Assembly (NCBI GenBank): GCA_028284145.1
Contig: JANQSH010000029.1
Location: 1-39,534, forward strand
Direction of reading: 5' to 3'
Length of the DNA stretch: 39,534 bases
Origin: Planctomycetaceae bacterium
Lineage (GTDB): Bacteria; Planctomycetota; Planctomycetia; Planctomycetales; Planctomycetaceae
A model generated the notes under the pieces. That model did no database searches. It worked only from the letters and a program-made list of their open reading frames with translations, and was not told the origin of the DNA. Shown here in pieces: positions 18,534 through 26,904 of the stretch. Positions within the stretch are counted from its first letter, which is position 1. Each line of letters starts with the position of its first letter. A program made the translations under genes and the position numbers.

Positions 18534-19868
18534 TTACTTTTTCGAACGGAAGACACGTTGCAGTTCTTCCAGAGAAGTTTTTCCCTCACCCACAAGCCGG
18601 ATGCCATCACGTTGCAGCGTCTGCATCCGGGCTTTTTTGACGATTGCTTTGAGATCGTTGGCACTGGAACCCTGTTGAATTGCCGCACGGAGTTCATCAG
18701 TGAATTCGATAAACTCGTACATCCCCACGCGTCCACGGTAGCCGAGTCCCAGGCATTCCGTACATTGTTCGGGGACTTCCTCATCCTCTTCGTCGCCGGT
18801 TGGTTTGGGGGGCGGGTGGTAAAGAACGCGCGTTTCGACAGGCAGCCCCACCTTTTCGAGGATTTTCGGATTTGGGCGAAAGGCCATTTTGCAACCTTCG
18901 CAAAGCTTGCGAACCAGTTTCTGAGTAACGATGCAGTTGACCCTCTCAGAAACCATTTCGGGATCGCCACTGGCTTTGATCAGTTGATGTATGGCATGAA
19001 TCGAGTCCTTCGCGTTCAATTCTGCCATGAATGTCACCTGCCGGGAAAGCTCCAGCACGGTCTTCGCCATTTCGGGAGAACGCAAGGGGTCGATGAAAAC
19101 AACATCGGCTTCGTTACGAACGAGTCGGGCGATCGTCTGAGGCAATTCATCTCCTTCGTTGACCTCGAAGGGAACGACGTTGGCAATGTCCCGCCCCATC
19201 ATGTCTGCAATGGTGAAGACAGAATAGACATATCCATCGATACACCGCAACATTGCCATCGCTGTGGTCGTGGTACCAGAACCCGGAGGACCGCAGGCAA
19301 TCACCAACCCTTTCGATTCAGTTGCGCTGCGGACTTTGCCTTTGAACTCTGCCGAAAAACCGAGGTCATCGGGTGTTTCAAGACTGATGGCCAGATCTTT
19401 GATGTTGAGTTGCAGCCGTTCGACTCCCTTTCCGACCGGCTTTGTGACCACCTCAACTTCGTACTTCTTTTCCTCAAATTCCGCCCGAATTCCGCCACGT
19501 TGTGGTTTCGCGCGTTCTTTCACATCGAGCCCGGAGAGCAGTTTGAGCATCTGTGTGATGGCGGCAGCATGCTGTTTCGATAGACGATGTCCTTTGTAGT
19601 TCAGGCCATCGATCTGAAAATTGATGAGCGCCCGCTCGCCTTTGACATCGAGTTTTACCAACTCCGCCCGACGGAGGACGCCATCGGTGACCAATTCCTT
19701 AGCGGGGATCAGTCCTGCCTCAGCCAGCCGTGCATAAGCGGCAATATTCGCGTTCTTACCGTTGGTCGCACCCTGGAAGAGGATAAGTGGTCGCTGCTCT
19801 TCCTCTTCGTCAAACTCATCGTCGGATTGATTGTCCGGTTCCTGATTTTTCTTCCGAAAGATTCCCAC
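18534..19868 (-). CDS. GspE/PilB-family protein with degenerate ATPase motifs
   Basis: About 444 residues with the layout of a type II secretion/type IV pilus motor: acidic N-terminus, an N2-like domain (INFQIDGLNYKGHRL, then the PQRGGIRAEF turn), a C-terminal ATPase domain and a four-Cys site (Cys323, 326, 369, 372) in LCEGC...QCTECLGLGYRGRVGMYE. The catalytic motifs are changed: Walker A reads GPPGSGTTTT with Thr199 for the Lys; the Walker B/Asp-box region reads ADVVFIDPLRSPEMA instead of a GEIRD type; the His-box reads AELNAKD with Asn285 for His. The start at 19868 (GTG) is preferred because GGAGG lies 5 bases before it; ATG at 19880 is the alternative. No other secretion gene is adjacent. 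It may be a pseudo-ATPase subunit or regulator. Confidence 0.85.
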   Translation of the reverse strand: MGIFRKKNQEPDNQSDDEFDEEEEQRPLILFQGATNGKNANIAAYARLAEAGLIPAKELVTDGVLRRAELVKLDVKGERALINFQIDGLNYKGHRLSKQHAAAITQMLKLLSGLDVKERAKPQRGGIRAEFEEKKYEVEVVTKPVGKGVERLQLNIKDLAISLETPDDLGFSAEFKGKVRSATESKGLVIACGPPGSGTTTTAMAMLRCIDGYVYSVFTIADMMGRDIANVVPFEVNEGDELPQTIARLVRNEADVVFIDPLRSPEMAKTVLELSRQVTFMAELNAKDSIHAIHQLIKASGDPEMVSERVNCIVTQKLVRKLCEGCKMAFRPNPKILEKVGLPVETRVLYHPPPKPTGDEEDEEVPEQCTECLGLGYRGRVGMYEFIEFTDELRAAIQQGSSANDLKAIVKKARMQTLQRDGIRLVGEGKTSLEELQRVFRSKK

Positions 19869-19873
19869 CGAAT

Positions 19874-19878
19874 CCTCC
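19874..19878 (-). promoter_or_regulatory. Ribosome binding site for the GspE-like gene
   Basis: GGAGG on the minus strand, 5 bases before the GTG at 19868. It falls inside the longer frame beginning with ATG at 19880 and argues for the shorter protein. Confidence 0.6.
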
Positions 19879-20120
19879 ATCAAATTCTGGACAAAGTTAA
19901 GGTTGCGAACCGGCGAATGCGGTCGTCGAGTCGTCAGAGAGAACGTGAATTACAGACTAGACTACGTCTGGTTTTATCGTAGCGGCTGGCGAACCATTTG
20001 GAACTGAAATACCCATTCGGATGACGCTACGGTTATCTCGGACGCGCTCTAAAGGATAATACGGGAGATCTGGCCTGCAACTCAACCAGGTCGAACCTGA
20101 TCACGAATTACGAGTGGACT

Positions 20121-20220
20121 GTCAAGATGAAAAGTTGGGTTTGATGAAGTTGCAGGGAGCGACAACAGAGCGGGTTATGTTAATCCGTACCTCAAAACGA
20201 AAGTCTTGACAAGGCACCAG
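20121..20220 (+). repeat. Intergenic repeat, 3'-half copy (A)
   Basis: About 100 bases matching the copy at 22231-22329 across their whole length, sharing TTTGATGAAGTTGCA, GGAGCGACAACAGAGCGGGT and TCTTGACAAGGCACCAG. It contains the stem CGGGTTA-TGT-TAATCCG at 20170-20186, with one G-T pair. The 5' half of the element is absent or too diverged to see. Confidence 0.85.
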
Positions 20221-20232
20221 GCTTTCGATGCG

Positions 20233-21120
20233 TTACATCAATCCGTAATTGGTCAATGTTTTTACGAGCGATTTTCTTTGTGAAGTCTCCAGCGAGGAGA
20301 GGGGAAGACGAACATCTCCTGTATCACGTCCGAGTAGTTCCATCGCCGCCTTGATGGGAATGGGGTTGGTGGCCAAACCCAGCAGATCGCGGCAAAGTGG
20401 GAACAGTTTGTAATGCCAATCGCGCGCCTTGCCATATTCGCCCGCGTTGAACGCGGAAAGCATACTCAGTACGTCGCCGGGGACAATGTTTCCGACTACT
20501 GAAACCACACCACTCCCGCCAATCGACATTAGCGGAAGTGTCAAACTGTCGTCTCCCGAGAGCACCGTCAGATCGCACAACGCGCGAATTTGTGACACCT
20601 GATCCATCGAACCTGTTGCTTCCTTAATCGCCACGATGTTGTCCAACTCGGCAAGTCGGGCAATCGTTTCGGGCTCCATGTTTTTCGCCGTGCGACCGGG
20701 GATGTTGTACAGAATGATCGGCAAGTCGGTCGATTCGGAAATCGCCTGGTAGTGCTGGTAGAATCCTTCCTGCGTCGGTTTGTTGTAATAAGGTGCCACC
20801 ATCATGGCTCCATCGGCGCCGACCGATTCCGCATATTTCGTCAGTCGGATCGCCTCGGCTGTGCTGTTGGAACCGGTGCCTGCCATCACTTTGACACGTC
20901 CTGCTGCCTGCTCACAGACGATGGCAATCACTCGTTCGTGTTCATTATGGGTGAGGGTCGGACTTTCGCCCGTCGTCCCGGCCGGACAAAGTGCATTGGT
21001 CCCGGCTTCAATCTGAAAATCAACGAGCTTTCTCAGAGCCGCGTCGTCGACCTGTCCATCGCGAAACGGAGTGACCAACGCAACAGTCAGTCCGGCAAAG
21101 AGTCGTTCCTGATCGGACAT
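20233..21120 (-). CDS. dapA: 4-hydroxy-tetrahydrodipicolinate synthase
   Basis: A 295-residue class I aldolase that condenses pyruvate with aspartate semialdehyde in lysine and diaminopimelate synthesis. Signature blocks are TALVTPF-like LTVALVTPF near the start, [10 protein letters not shown] (47-56) for pyruvate binding, Tyr138 in YNIPGR and the Schiff-base Lys166 in AIKEATG. The start at 21120 is chosen because AGGAAGGA lies 6 bases before it and family members start near here. A longer version from the ATG at 21168 would overlap the stop of the upstream dehydrogenase gene by four bases (ATGA). The two genes are surely one transcription unit. Confidence 0.93.
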   Translation of the reverse strand: MSDQERLFAGLTVALVTPFRDGQVDDAALRKLVDFQIEAGTNALCPAGTTGESPTLTHNEHERVIAIVCEQAAGRVKVMAGTGSNSTAEAIRLTKYAESVGADGAMMVAPYYNKPTQEGFYQHYQAISESTDLPIILYNIPGRTAKNMEPETIARLAELDNIVAIKEATGSMDQVSQIRALCDLTVLSGDDSLTLPLMSIGGSGVVSVVGNIVPGDVLSMLSAFNAGEYGKARDWHYKLFPLCRDLLGLATNPIPIKAAMELLGRDTGDVRLPLSSLETSQRKSLVKTLTNYGLM

Positions 21121-21126
21121 GGAAAT

Positions 21127-21134
21127 TCCTTCCT
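21127..21134 (-). promoter_or_regulatory. Ribosome binding site that fixes the dapA start
   Basis: AGGAAGGA on the minus strand with a 6-base spacer to the ATG at 21120. It favours this start over the ATG at 21168. Confidence 0.75.
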
Positions 21135-21164
21135 GGTATTGATTCGATATGTCTGCTGTGGGGT

Positions 21165-22118
21165 TCATTGATTCGGTATTGTATGACAGGCCTGTTTTGT
21201 TCGGCGGTCTGCCCAGTCGACGTCGGAAAATCTGGCCAAAGCGAGTTGCAATGCATGTGTGCCGTCGCGACCGTGTCCTTGAGCCTGCAATGCCAGGTAT
21301 AACTGATGTGCCAACGCCAACCCGGGCAGGGCGAGTCCCATTCTTTTCGATTCGGCCAGCGCGATTCCCATATCTTTAATGAAGTGTTCCACGAAGAATC
21401 CGGGATCGAAGTTGTTCTCCATAATGCGCGGCCCCAGGTTGGATAACGACCAGCTCCCAGCTGCTCCACTACCAACCGACCGCAACACGGTGGGCAGATC
21501 CAGCCCCGCTTTGTATCCATACAGCAAAGCTTCGCAGACACCGATCATGTTTGTCGCGATTAAGATCTGATTGACCATCTTGGTATGCTGCCCGGCACCA
21601 GGGCCACCTTGATAGACAATCGTTTGTCCCATCGCCTGCCAGCATGGTTCCAATGCCTCAACGATTGACTGTTCGCCACCAATCATGATGGAAAGTGTGC
21701 CACTCTTCGCACCGACATCACCTCCGGAAACTGGTGCGTCGACACTGTGAACATCCCGTTTTCTGGCCTGTTCGGAAATCTCCACGGCAAGAGTCGGATC
21801 GCTGGTTGTCATATCGACCAGCACATTGCCCGATTTGCAGCCCATTAACGCTCCATTGTCGCCGAGAATGACCTCGCGCACATCACCCGGAAAACCGACG
21901 ATCGAAAAGATCACATCCGACGCTTCAGCCACCGCCCTGGGGGAATCGGCCCATTTTGCTCCGCGGTCAAGCAGACCTTCCGCTTTGCCTCGAGTACGCG
22001 AGTAGACGATTGCGGAAAAGCCGGCGTCCATCAGGTGGCTCACCATGCTTTTGCCCATCACACCGGTGCCTATCCAGCCGATGTGGGTTGTTTCCGGAGA
22101 AATCGTCAATGTAGTCAT
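21165..22118 (-). CDS. NAD(P)-dependent 3-hydroxyisobutyrate dehydrogenase / tartronate semialdehyde reductase family enzyme
   Basis: A 317-residue beta-hydroxyacid dehydrogenase. The N-terminal Rossmann motif is IGTGVMG (16-22); the substrate-binding signature is [16 protein letters not shown] (127-142); the catalytic Lys180 lies in TKMVNQ. Members reduce or oxidise 3-hydroxyisobutyrate, tartronate semialdehyde, glutarate or similar small acids, and sequence alone does not separate them. It is directly upstream of dapA on the same strand. Whether the pairing is metabolic or accidental cannot be said; an aldolase of the dapA superfamily beside such a reductase is also a known theme in sugar-acid breakdown, so dapA here could conceivably act in that context. 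Confidence 0.9.
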   Translation of the reverse strand: MTTLTISPETTHIGWIGTGVMGKSMVSHLMDAGFSAIVYSRTRGKAEGLLDRGAKWADSPRAVAEASDVIFSIVGFPGDVREVILGDNGALMGCKSGNVLVDMTTSDPTLAVEISEQARKRDVHSVDAPVSGGDVGAKSGTLSIMIGGEQSIVEALEPCWQAMGQTIVYQGGPGAGQHTKMVNQILIATNMIGVCEALLYGYKAGLDLPTVLRSVGSGAAGSWSLSNLGPRIMENNFDPGFFVEHFIKDMGIALAESKRMGLALPGLALAHQLYLALQAQGHGRDGTHALQLALARFSDVDWADRRTKQACHTIPNQ

Positions 22119-22496
22119 TGGCCGTAACCAGTTGTCTCGTCAAAAAATTGGGCCGAAGAAGCGATTGCAGAGATGTTTTGCTGTCAAGTGCAGTGAATTC
22201 CAGAATTATGTGCGAACTGCCTGGTGGATCGTCAAGACGAAAATCTGGGTTTGATGAAGTTCAAAGGAGCGACAACAGAGCGGGTTATGTCAATTCGCCC
22301 CCCAGACAAAGCCTTGACAAGGCACCAGTATATCGGAGTCGAAATGTGAAGTCACGTTCGTCAGGTTCGATAAGTTCTGCTCGAATCGGCCAAAATCGTG
22401 TGGGTGGTGGATTGAAATTCGATTCGTCACAATACAGGGTCCCCCCGTTACCGCAACTTTGGGACGACCAATCCACAGACCACGATTGATGCTGAT
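22119..22496. other. Divergent promoter gap with a repeat copy
   Basis: About 380 bases between the divergent dehydrogenase and aminotransferase genes. It contains the 3'-half repeat copy at 22217-22329 and otherwise no ORF or RNA that I recognise. Promoters for both genes should lie here, on either side of the repeat. Confidence 0.5.
22217..22329 (+). repeat. Intergenic repeat, 3'-half copy with junction (B)
   Basis: Begins with CTGCCTGGTG, the end of the 5' half in the full-length copy, and continues through TTTGATGAAGTT, GGAGCGACAACAGAGCGGGT and the palindrome GCCTTGACAAGGC (22311-22323). It matches the copy at 20121 to the same right-hand end (GGCACCAG). The main 5' half is missing. Confidence 0.85.
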
Positions 22497-23471
22497 ATGA
22501 CCCAACCCGACCCGTATACTGAGGCACCACGCAAGATGGATGAGCCAATTGTCTACCTCTCAGGCGAGATGAAACCGCTTTCCAAGGCGAATGTCTCGAT
22601 TTTTGATTTGGGACTGGTGCAGGGGGCATCGGTGACGGAAATGATTCGCACATTCCATCACCAGCCTTTTCGACTGGATGATCATCTGCAACGCCTCAAG
22701 AGAAGTCTGGAGGCAGTCGAGTTTGATTTCGATTTCGATGAAGCCGGCATCCATAAGATCGTGAACGATGTCGTCTCGCACAATTGTCGCCTGATTCCCG
22801 CGCATCATGATTTGGGAATTGTGTTGTTCGTAACAGCCGGACTGAATAGAACTTATGTCGGATCAGCCGGTTTGAGTGACGGGTTGAAGCCAACTTTTTG
22901 TGTCCACACCTTTCCGCTTCCATTTGAATTGTGGGCGGAAAAACTTCAGGTGGGCCAACACCTGGTGACGCCGGCAATCCGGCACATCCCTTCTGATGTG
23001 ATCGATCCCCGCATCAAGATGCGTTCTCGCCTGCATTGGTTTCTAGCTGACAAACAGGCACGCAAAATTGATCCGTCCGCCGGATCGCTGCTGCTGGATC
23101 ATCATGACCGCGTGACCGAAACGAGTTCCGGCAACTTTTTCATCGTCAGGGACGGCGTTATCTGTACGCCCTCTCCGGAAATTGCATTAGGTGGTGTGAG
23201 CCAGATGGTTGTACTGGAACTGGCTGAGAAACTGGGGATTGACTACACGGCGTGTGATCTGTTCGCGGCAGATGTCCTCGATGCTGATGAATCGTTTACA
23301 TCATCCACGCCCTACTGTCTGTTGCCGGTGACGCGGTTTAATGCCAAGCCGATTGGCGATGGTCAACCCGGGCCTGTCTTTGCGCAACTCGTGTATGCGT
23401 GGCAACAGTTGGTCGGTGTGGATATCATCAACCAGATGAAAACCGTTGCGGCGGAACGCATGGCAGGGTGA
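22497..23471 (+). CDS. Class IV aminotransferase (branched-chain / 4-amino-4-deoxychorismate lyase type)
   Basis: A 324-residue PLP-dependent fold-type IV enzyme. Landmarks are the DLGLVQGASVTE segment (37-48), the PLP lysine Lys174 in RIKMRSRLHW and Glu208 in VTETSSGNFF, followed by the phosphate-binding LGGVSQMVV. The family includes branched-chain and D-amino-acid aminotransferases and aminodeoxychorismate lyase; the member here cannot be fixed. The ATG at 22497 has no good ribosome site; the ATG at 22536, with GAGG upstream, is an alternative giving a more usual N-terminus. Its stop overlaps the next gene's GTG start. Confidence 0.88.
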   Translation: MTQPDPYTEAPRKMDEPIVYLSGEMKPLSKANVSIFDLGLVQGASVTEMIRTFHHQPFRLDDHLQRLKRSLEAVEFDFDFDEAGIHKIVNDVVSHNCRLIPAHHDLGIVLFVTAGLNRTYVGSAGLSDGLKPTFCVHTFPLPFELWAEKLQVGQHLVTPAIRHIPSDVIDPRIKMRSRLHWFLADKQARKIDPSAGSLLLDHHDRVTETSSGNFFIVRDGVICTPSPEIALGGVSQMVVLELAEKLGIDYTACDLFAADVLDADESFTSSTPYCLLPVTRFNAKPIGDGQPGPVFAQLVYAWQQLVGVDIINQMKTVAAERMAG

Positions 23472-24169
23472 ACAAAAAAGATGACGTATCGAACAGGAGA
23501 ATCAGGCTGGTGCGGGATTATGTGGAATTTTTCAAACAGTTTCGTCAGCGGTTTCACACTACTGGCGCGATTGCCCCGAGCAGCCGGTTTCTCGCTCGGG
23601 CGATGACCGGTCCGCTCCGCAAGCGAAAGTCTGCTGCCCGCGTGCTGGAAATAGGTCCCGGTACCGGAGCTGTTACGCGTCACATCGTTCACAGTCTGAC
23701 ATTGGAAGACCATTTCGATCTGGTGGAAATCAATGAGGCATTTGCCGGGATGCTGCGAAGCCGATTTGAGAATGATGCCGACTATTGCCGAGTCGCCGAG
23801 ATTTCTGACATACACACCAAGCCTCTGCAGGAGTTTTCGGTCGATGAACCGTATGACTTCATTATCAGCGGACTGCCGTTGAACAATTTCTCGCCGGAGC
23901 TTGTGCAGGAGATTTTTGAGTCCTACTTTCGCCTGCTTGCCCCTGGTGGAGTCCTCTCCTATTTCGAGTACATGTTTGTACGAGGTGTTCGCAAGCGTAT
24001 GTCGGGCAAATCGGAACGGCAGCGATTCCGTTCGTTGGAGTCGATTATTTTGCCCTATTTGAAGGAGCAACGCATGCGGACCAGTTGGGTGTTTCCCAAT
24101 TTTCCACCGGCATGGGTGCAGCATCTTCGTGATAGCAGCCCGATTGCAACCGATATCACGGCTTCTTGA
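23468..24169 (+). CDS. SAM-dependent methyltransferase, PmtA-like
   Basis: A 233-residue class I methyltransferase. Motif I is VLEIGPGTGAVT (59-70), acidic DLVEIN follows, and the motif IV region reads ISGLPLNNFSPE. The GLP motif, together with TGAIAPSSRFLARAM near the start, is typical of the phospholipid N-methyltransferase (PmtA)-like group often mislabelled as rRNA adenine dimethylase. It would methylate phosphatidylethanolamine or a related amine; this is inferred. The GTG at 23468 is chosen because it overlaps the aminotransferase stop (GTGA); a GTG at 23510 with AGGAG upstream is the alternative. The 3' end overlaps the convergent EF-hand gene by 14 bases. Confidence 0.85.
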   Translation: MNKKDDVSNRRIRLVRDYVEFFKQFRQRFHTTGAIAPSSRFLARAMTGPLRKRKSAARVLEIGPGTGAVTRHIVHSLTLEDHFDLVEINEAFAGMLRSRFENDADYCRVAEISDIHTKPLQEFSVDEPYDFIISGLPLNNFSPELVQEIFESYFRLLAPGGVLSYFEYMFVRGVRKRMSGKSERQRFRSLESIILPYLKEQRMRTSWVFPNFPPAWVQHLRDSSPIATDITAS

Positions 24170-24869
24170 TCAACGACTCTTTGTAGTACCGTTCAAACTC
24201 GTTTGCGTCGATGAAACTATTGCCGTCCTGATCAAACATGGCGAAGTTGTCCCGAACATAGCCGGGCGACTCCTCGGGTGAGAGTTTGCCATCGCCGTTT
24301 TTGTCGAGCCGTTCGCGAAACAGACGTTGTGCGACGATGGCGGCTGAGTCATCAGTGCCGGCTGTCTCGGTTTTTGCTTCCGGTCGAATGCCGACCAGCA
24401 GTTCACTGGGAGAAAGCCGGCCATCACGATTTGCGTCGAGTTCATCGAATTTCGTTCGGATTGCCGGGAGTTCTTCGATGCTCAGCAAACCATCGTTGTC
24501 GCGATCAATCATTTCTGCAAATCGAACGCGACTCCAATCGATGGGAGCACTCCTTTTTTTCGGACCTGTGCCGGTAGTCGTGTTTTGCTGGATGAGTTGC
24601 TCGAACTGAGCGCGGGTCAGCGTTGCAGAATCGGATTTTCCAGCCCGTTTCAGCAGAACACGGACAAGCGACTGGCCGGTTTTCGGAACCTCTGCAATAG
24701 AGATCGAACCGTCTCCATTGAGATCCAGTCGTTTGAAAATCTCGTCCACATTGCGGACGGTTGCCTCGGTGTCAGGCTTCTTCGCTGGTTCTTCGTTTTC
24801 CGCATTTGAAGTGGCAGACCAGGCAAAGTGGCCGACAAACATCAGCAGGTAGATCAGATGGTGGCGCAT
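24156..24869 (-). CDS. Secreted EF-hand calcium-binding protein
   Basis: A 237-residue protein with a signal peptide (MRHHLIYLLMFVGHFAWSA) and five EF-hand-like loops: DLNGDGSISIAE, DRDNDGLLSIEE, DANRDGRLSPSE, DKNGDGKLSPEE and DQDGNSFIDANE. The loops have acidic residues at the calcium positions. The start at 24869 is preferred to ATGs at 24899 and 24947 because GAGGA lies 9 bases upstream and the signal peptide begins there. Planctomycetes carry many such exported EF-hand proteins; calcium binding is well supported, the role is unknown. Confidence 0.88.
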   Translation of the reverse strand: MRHHLIYLLMFVGHFAWSATSNAENEEPAKKPDTEATVRNVDEIFKRLDLNGDGSISIAEVPKTGQSLVRVLLKRAGKSDSATLTRAQFEQLIQQNTTTGTGPKKRSAPIDWSRVRFAEMIDRDNDGLLSIEELPAIRTKFDELDANRDGRLSPSELLVGIRPEAKTETAGTDDSAAIVAQRLFRERLDKNGDGKLSPEESPGYVRDNFAMFDQDGNSFIDANEFERYYKESLIKKP

Positions 24870-25339
24870 CTGTTGAATTCCTCGAATCCAAATTCTCATC
24901 GTAACGAGAATCCATCGTAACAGAGGCGGGAGTGGATGGTAGACCAACGTTGCCGAAAAGAAGAACGATCACATACTTGCAGGTGTGTAGTCGTTTTCAG
25001 GGAAATCGGTCATTTTCATGTCGAACTGTTAGAGCGTTTTACGCTCTTCTGTGCCGCGATGGGCGCCCTCAGGCCCGCAAACATCAGGCCCCCCACGAGC
25101 CAGAGGCGTCACACCAGATGGTAAACTGCCTGGTGAACCATCAAGACTGAAAGTCAAGCTTGATGAAGTTGCAAGGAGCGACAGCGGAATGGGTTATGTC
25201 AATCCGCATGCCAGAATCAACATCGAATGGCGAAAAAGGTTTCGCGGAAATTTCCTGTCAGTGGTTTCGCGGCATTTTGACTGCCTTCCCGCAGGCCGCT
25301 GTATGAGTTGATCACGAATCATGCCATCCGATTCCCGGC
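24870..25339. other. Gap with the full-length intergenic repeat
   Basis: About 470 bases between the MFS gene end and the EF-hand gene start. It holds the only copy in this window with both halves of the repeat (25030-25214). Left of it is the EF-hand promoter region; right of it 25215-25339 shows a weak hairpin (about 25285-25300) that might end MFS transcription. No ORF is convincing. Confidence 0.5.
25030..25214 (+). repeat. Full-length intergenic repeat (R1 + C, about 185 bp)
   Basis: The 5' half (25030-25135) starts with the perfect inverted repeat AGAGCGT-TTT-ACGCTCT, then TTCTGTGCCGCGATGGGCG, a GGCC...GGCC fold-back, CACGAGCCAGAGGCG and ACTGCCTGGTG. The 3' half (25136-25214) has CATCAAGACTGAAAG, TTGATGAAGTTGCAAGGAGC and GGGTTATGTCAATCCG. 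Four other 5' halves and two other 3' halves occur in this window, which shows that the two modules can exist apart. No ORF, transposase or clear target duplication was seen. Confidence 0.85.
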
Positions 25340-26644
25340 TCATTCCTCTTTGGCAATGAGCATTTCTTCTTTCGGTCTGCGGACACCCAACAGCATGAAG
25401 ATCGTTAACGCGATCAAGACTCCGGCGATCAGGTAGGGCGAGGATTGCCCCATCTTCTTGAACAGCACGATACCGGCGTAAGGGCCGAGAATACGGGCCA
25501 GTGCCAGCATGCTTTGACCCACACCGAGAATGCCTCCCTGCTCCTGATCCGAACTCCGCAGCGACAGTATTGCCTGCAGAGAGGGGGTCATGGCGGCAAA
25601 GCCGACCACGCTGATGGGCATGATGAGATAGAGGGTGGTCAACAGGCTTTTCGCAGTTGCATCACTGATTTCCCCATCAGTGGGAAGCCCGCGTGAGAAC
25701 CAGCCAATGAGCAGCATGCCGGCGGACATCAGTACTGCCCCGGCGAATGCCATTTTGAATTCCCCCATCCGCTTGACGAGTGGACGAACCAATCCGCCCT
25801 GTGCGATCGTCAGCACGAAGCCGACATACGCGAAAACAAAAAAGTTGTGCCGATCGGGGACCTTCAGGTCGGCAGTCAACAGCGAGAGTGTGCTTTCAAA
25901 TTGTGCGAACGAAAACGTGGTCAGGAACATGATCACCAGCAGCAATCCGATGGTCGGTCTCTGGAGGGCCGTTTGCAGATGATTAAGATCGAGCCAGTGA
26001 CGGTCGGCTGGTCGGGAATCGGACCGCAGCGACTCGGGCAGTTTGAAGATGGCCATCAGCAAAGCAATCCCTGACAGCATACTCGCCGCGTAACCTGGTC
26101 CTGCACTGGGTGGGCCATTTGGATTATCCGTGACAAACGCGGCTCCGATTAAAGGCCCAAACGTAAACCCGATACCGAAGGCGGCACCAATCAGCGCCAT
26201 TCCCCTGGCCCGGTCTTCGGGGCCGGTGACATCCGCAATGTAGGCTTGCGCAGTCGGAATGGTTGCTCCGGCAATTCCCGCCCCAATGCGGGTAATGAAC
26301 AACCATGTTAACGCTGAAAAGCCGAGCATCGTTTCGGTATCAGAAAGTGTCGAAGCGAGACCAAACAGATAGTAGAACAGAGTCGAACCAGCCAGACCCA
26401 GAATCAGAATTGGTCGGCGTCCGACACGGTCCGAGACGCGACCCCAAATCGGTGCGAAAACAAACTGCATTGCCGAAAACGAAGCCATCAGCAGGCCGAG
26501 AACATGATCGGCAGGTTGATAGTAGTCGCCATAGCGGGGCAACAGTGGCATCACGATTCCGAAGCCGAGCAGGTCGATGAACACGGTCACGAAAATGATC
26601 AGCAGCCCGGCTTTTTGATTTTTTGCCACAATGGTCTCACTCAA
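25340..26644 (-). CDS. MFS transporter (TetA-like drug/proton antiporter group)
   Basis: A 434-residue major-facilitator protein with about 12 membrane segments. The first helix carries FIDLLGFGIVMPLLP and the loop after helix 2 reads GRVSDRVGRRP, the MFS signature of the TetA/multidrug DHA1 group. It is likely to export a small molecule in exchange for protons; the substrate is unknown. The first frame start is a TTG at 26644; the GTG at 26629, giving MAKNQKAGLL, is an equally good choice. A terminator-like hairpin lies just upstream. Confidence 0.9.
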   Translation of the reverse strand: MSETIVAKNQKAGLLIIFVTVFIDLLGFGIVMPLLPRYGDYYQPADHVLGLLMASFSAMQFVFAPIWGRVSDRVGRRPILILGLAGSTLFYYLFGLASTLSDTETMLGFSALTWLFITRIGAGIAGATIPTAQAYIADVTGPEDRARGMALIGAAFGIGFTFGPLIGAAFVTDNPNGPPSAGPGYAASMLSGIALLMAIFKLPESLRSDSRPADRHWLDLNHLQTALQRPTIGLLLVIMFLTTFSFAQFESTLSLLTADLKVPDRHNFFVFAYVGFVLTIAQGGLVRPLVKRMGEFKMAFAGAVLMSAGMLLIGWFSRGLPTDGEISDATAKSLLTTLYLIMPISVVGFAAMTPSLQAILSLRSSDQEQGGILGVGQSMLALARILGPYAGIVLFKKMGQSSPYLIAGVLIALTIFMLLGVRRPKEEMLIAKEE

Positions 26645-26675
26645 ATAATGAAAATTCGCCTGTTGAAACGGGCGA
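26641..26675 (-). terminator. Probable intrinsic terminator of the CBS/CorC transcript
   Basis: Read on the minus strand, TCGCCCGTTTCAACAGGCGA folds into an 8-bp stem (one G-T pair) with a TTCA loop and is followed by ATTTTCATTATTT. It lies about 230 bases downstream of the CBS/CorC stop and directly before the MFS start, so it would separate the two transcripts. Confidence 0.45.
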
Positions 26676-26904
26676 CCGGCGTGGCTTCTTCCACCATCTC
26701 CTCATGTTGCCCGTCGACACCCGCACTATGAGTATAACGCGATGATAGCGTTCGCCAAGAACCACCCCTCCATCACTGTCCGGAAAACAGAACTCTTCAC
26801 ACAGGAATTTCGACCAGGCTCTTCGGTCCCATTCAGATTGGCAAGCCAATCGACTGCAAAAGCTGTTCAGAACCGGATCATATCGGTCAATGAGCAAGCA
26901 GGAG

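Larger units (their letters stand above)
19869..20232. other. Gap between dapA and the GspE-like gene
   Basis: About 360 bases holding a 3'-half copy of the intergenic repeat (20121-20220) and, to its left, the promoter region of the GspE-like gene. The piece 20041-20120 has faint similarity to the 5' half of the repeat (TCTGGCCTGCAA, CACGAATTACGAG) but is too diverged to call. Confidence 0.5.

Noticed and set aside
18558..19583. 341-codon plus-strand ORF
   Set aside because: Antisense of the GspE-like gene, which has recognisable family motifs; the product looks random.
20041..20120. Possible diverged left module next to the right-module copy A
   Set aside because: Only short scattered matches; cannot be separated from chance without an alignment score.
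20233..22118. Sugar-acid catabolic pair instead of lysine synthesis
   Set aside because: The aldolase has full DapA residues and length; the catabolic reading is kept only as a note.
23363..24124. 253-codon minus-strand ORF
   Set aside because: Antisense of the methyltransferase, which has clear SAM motifs.
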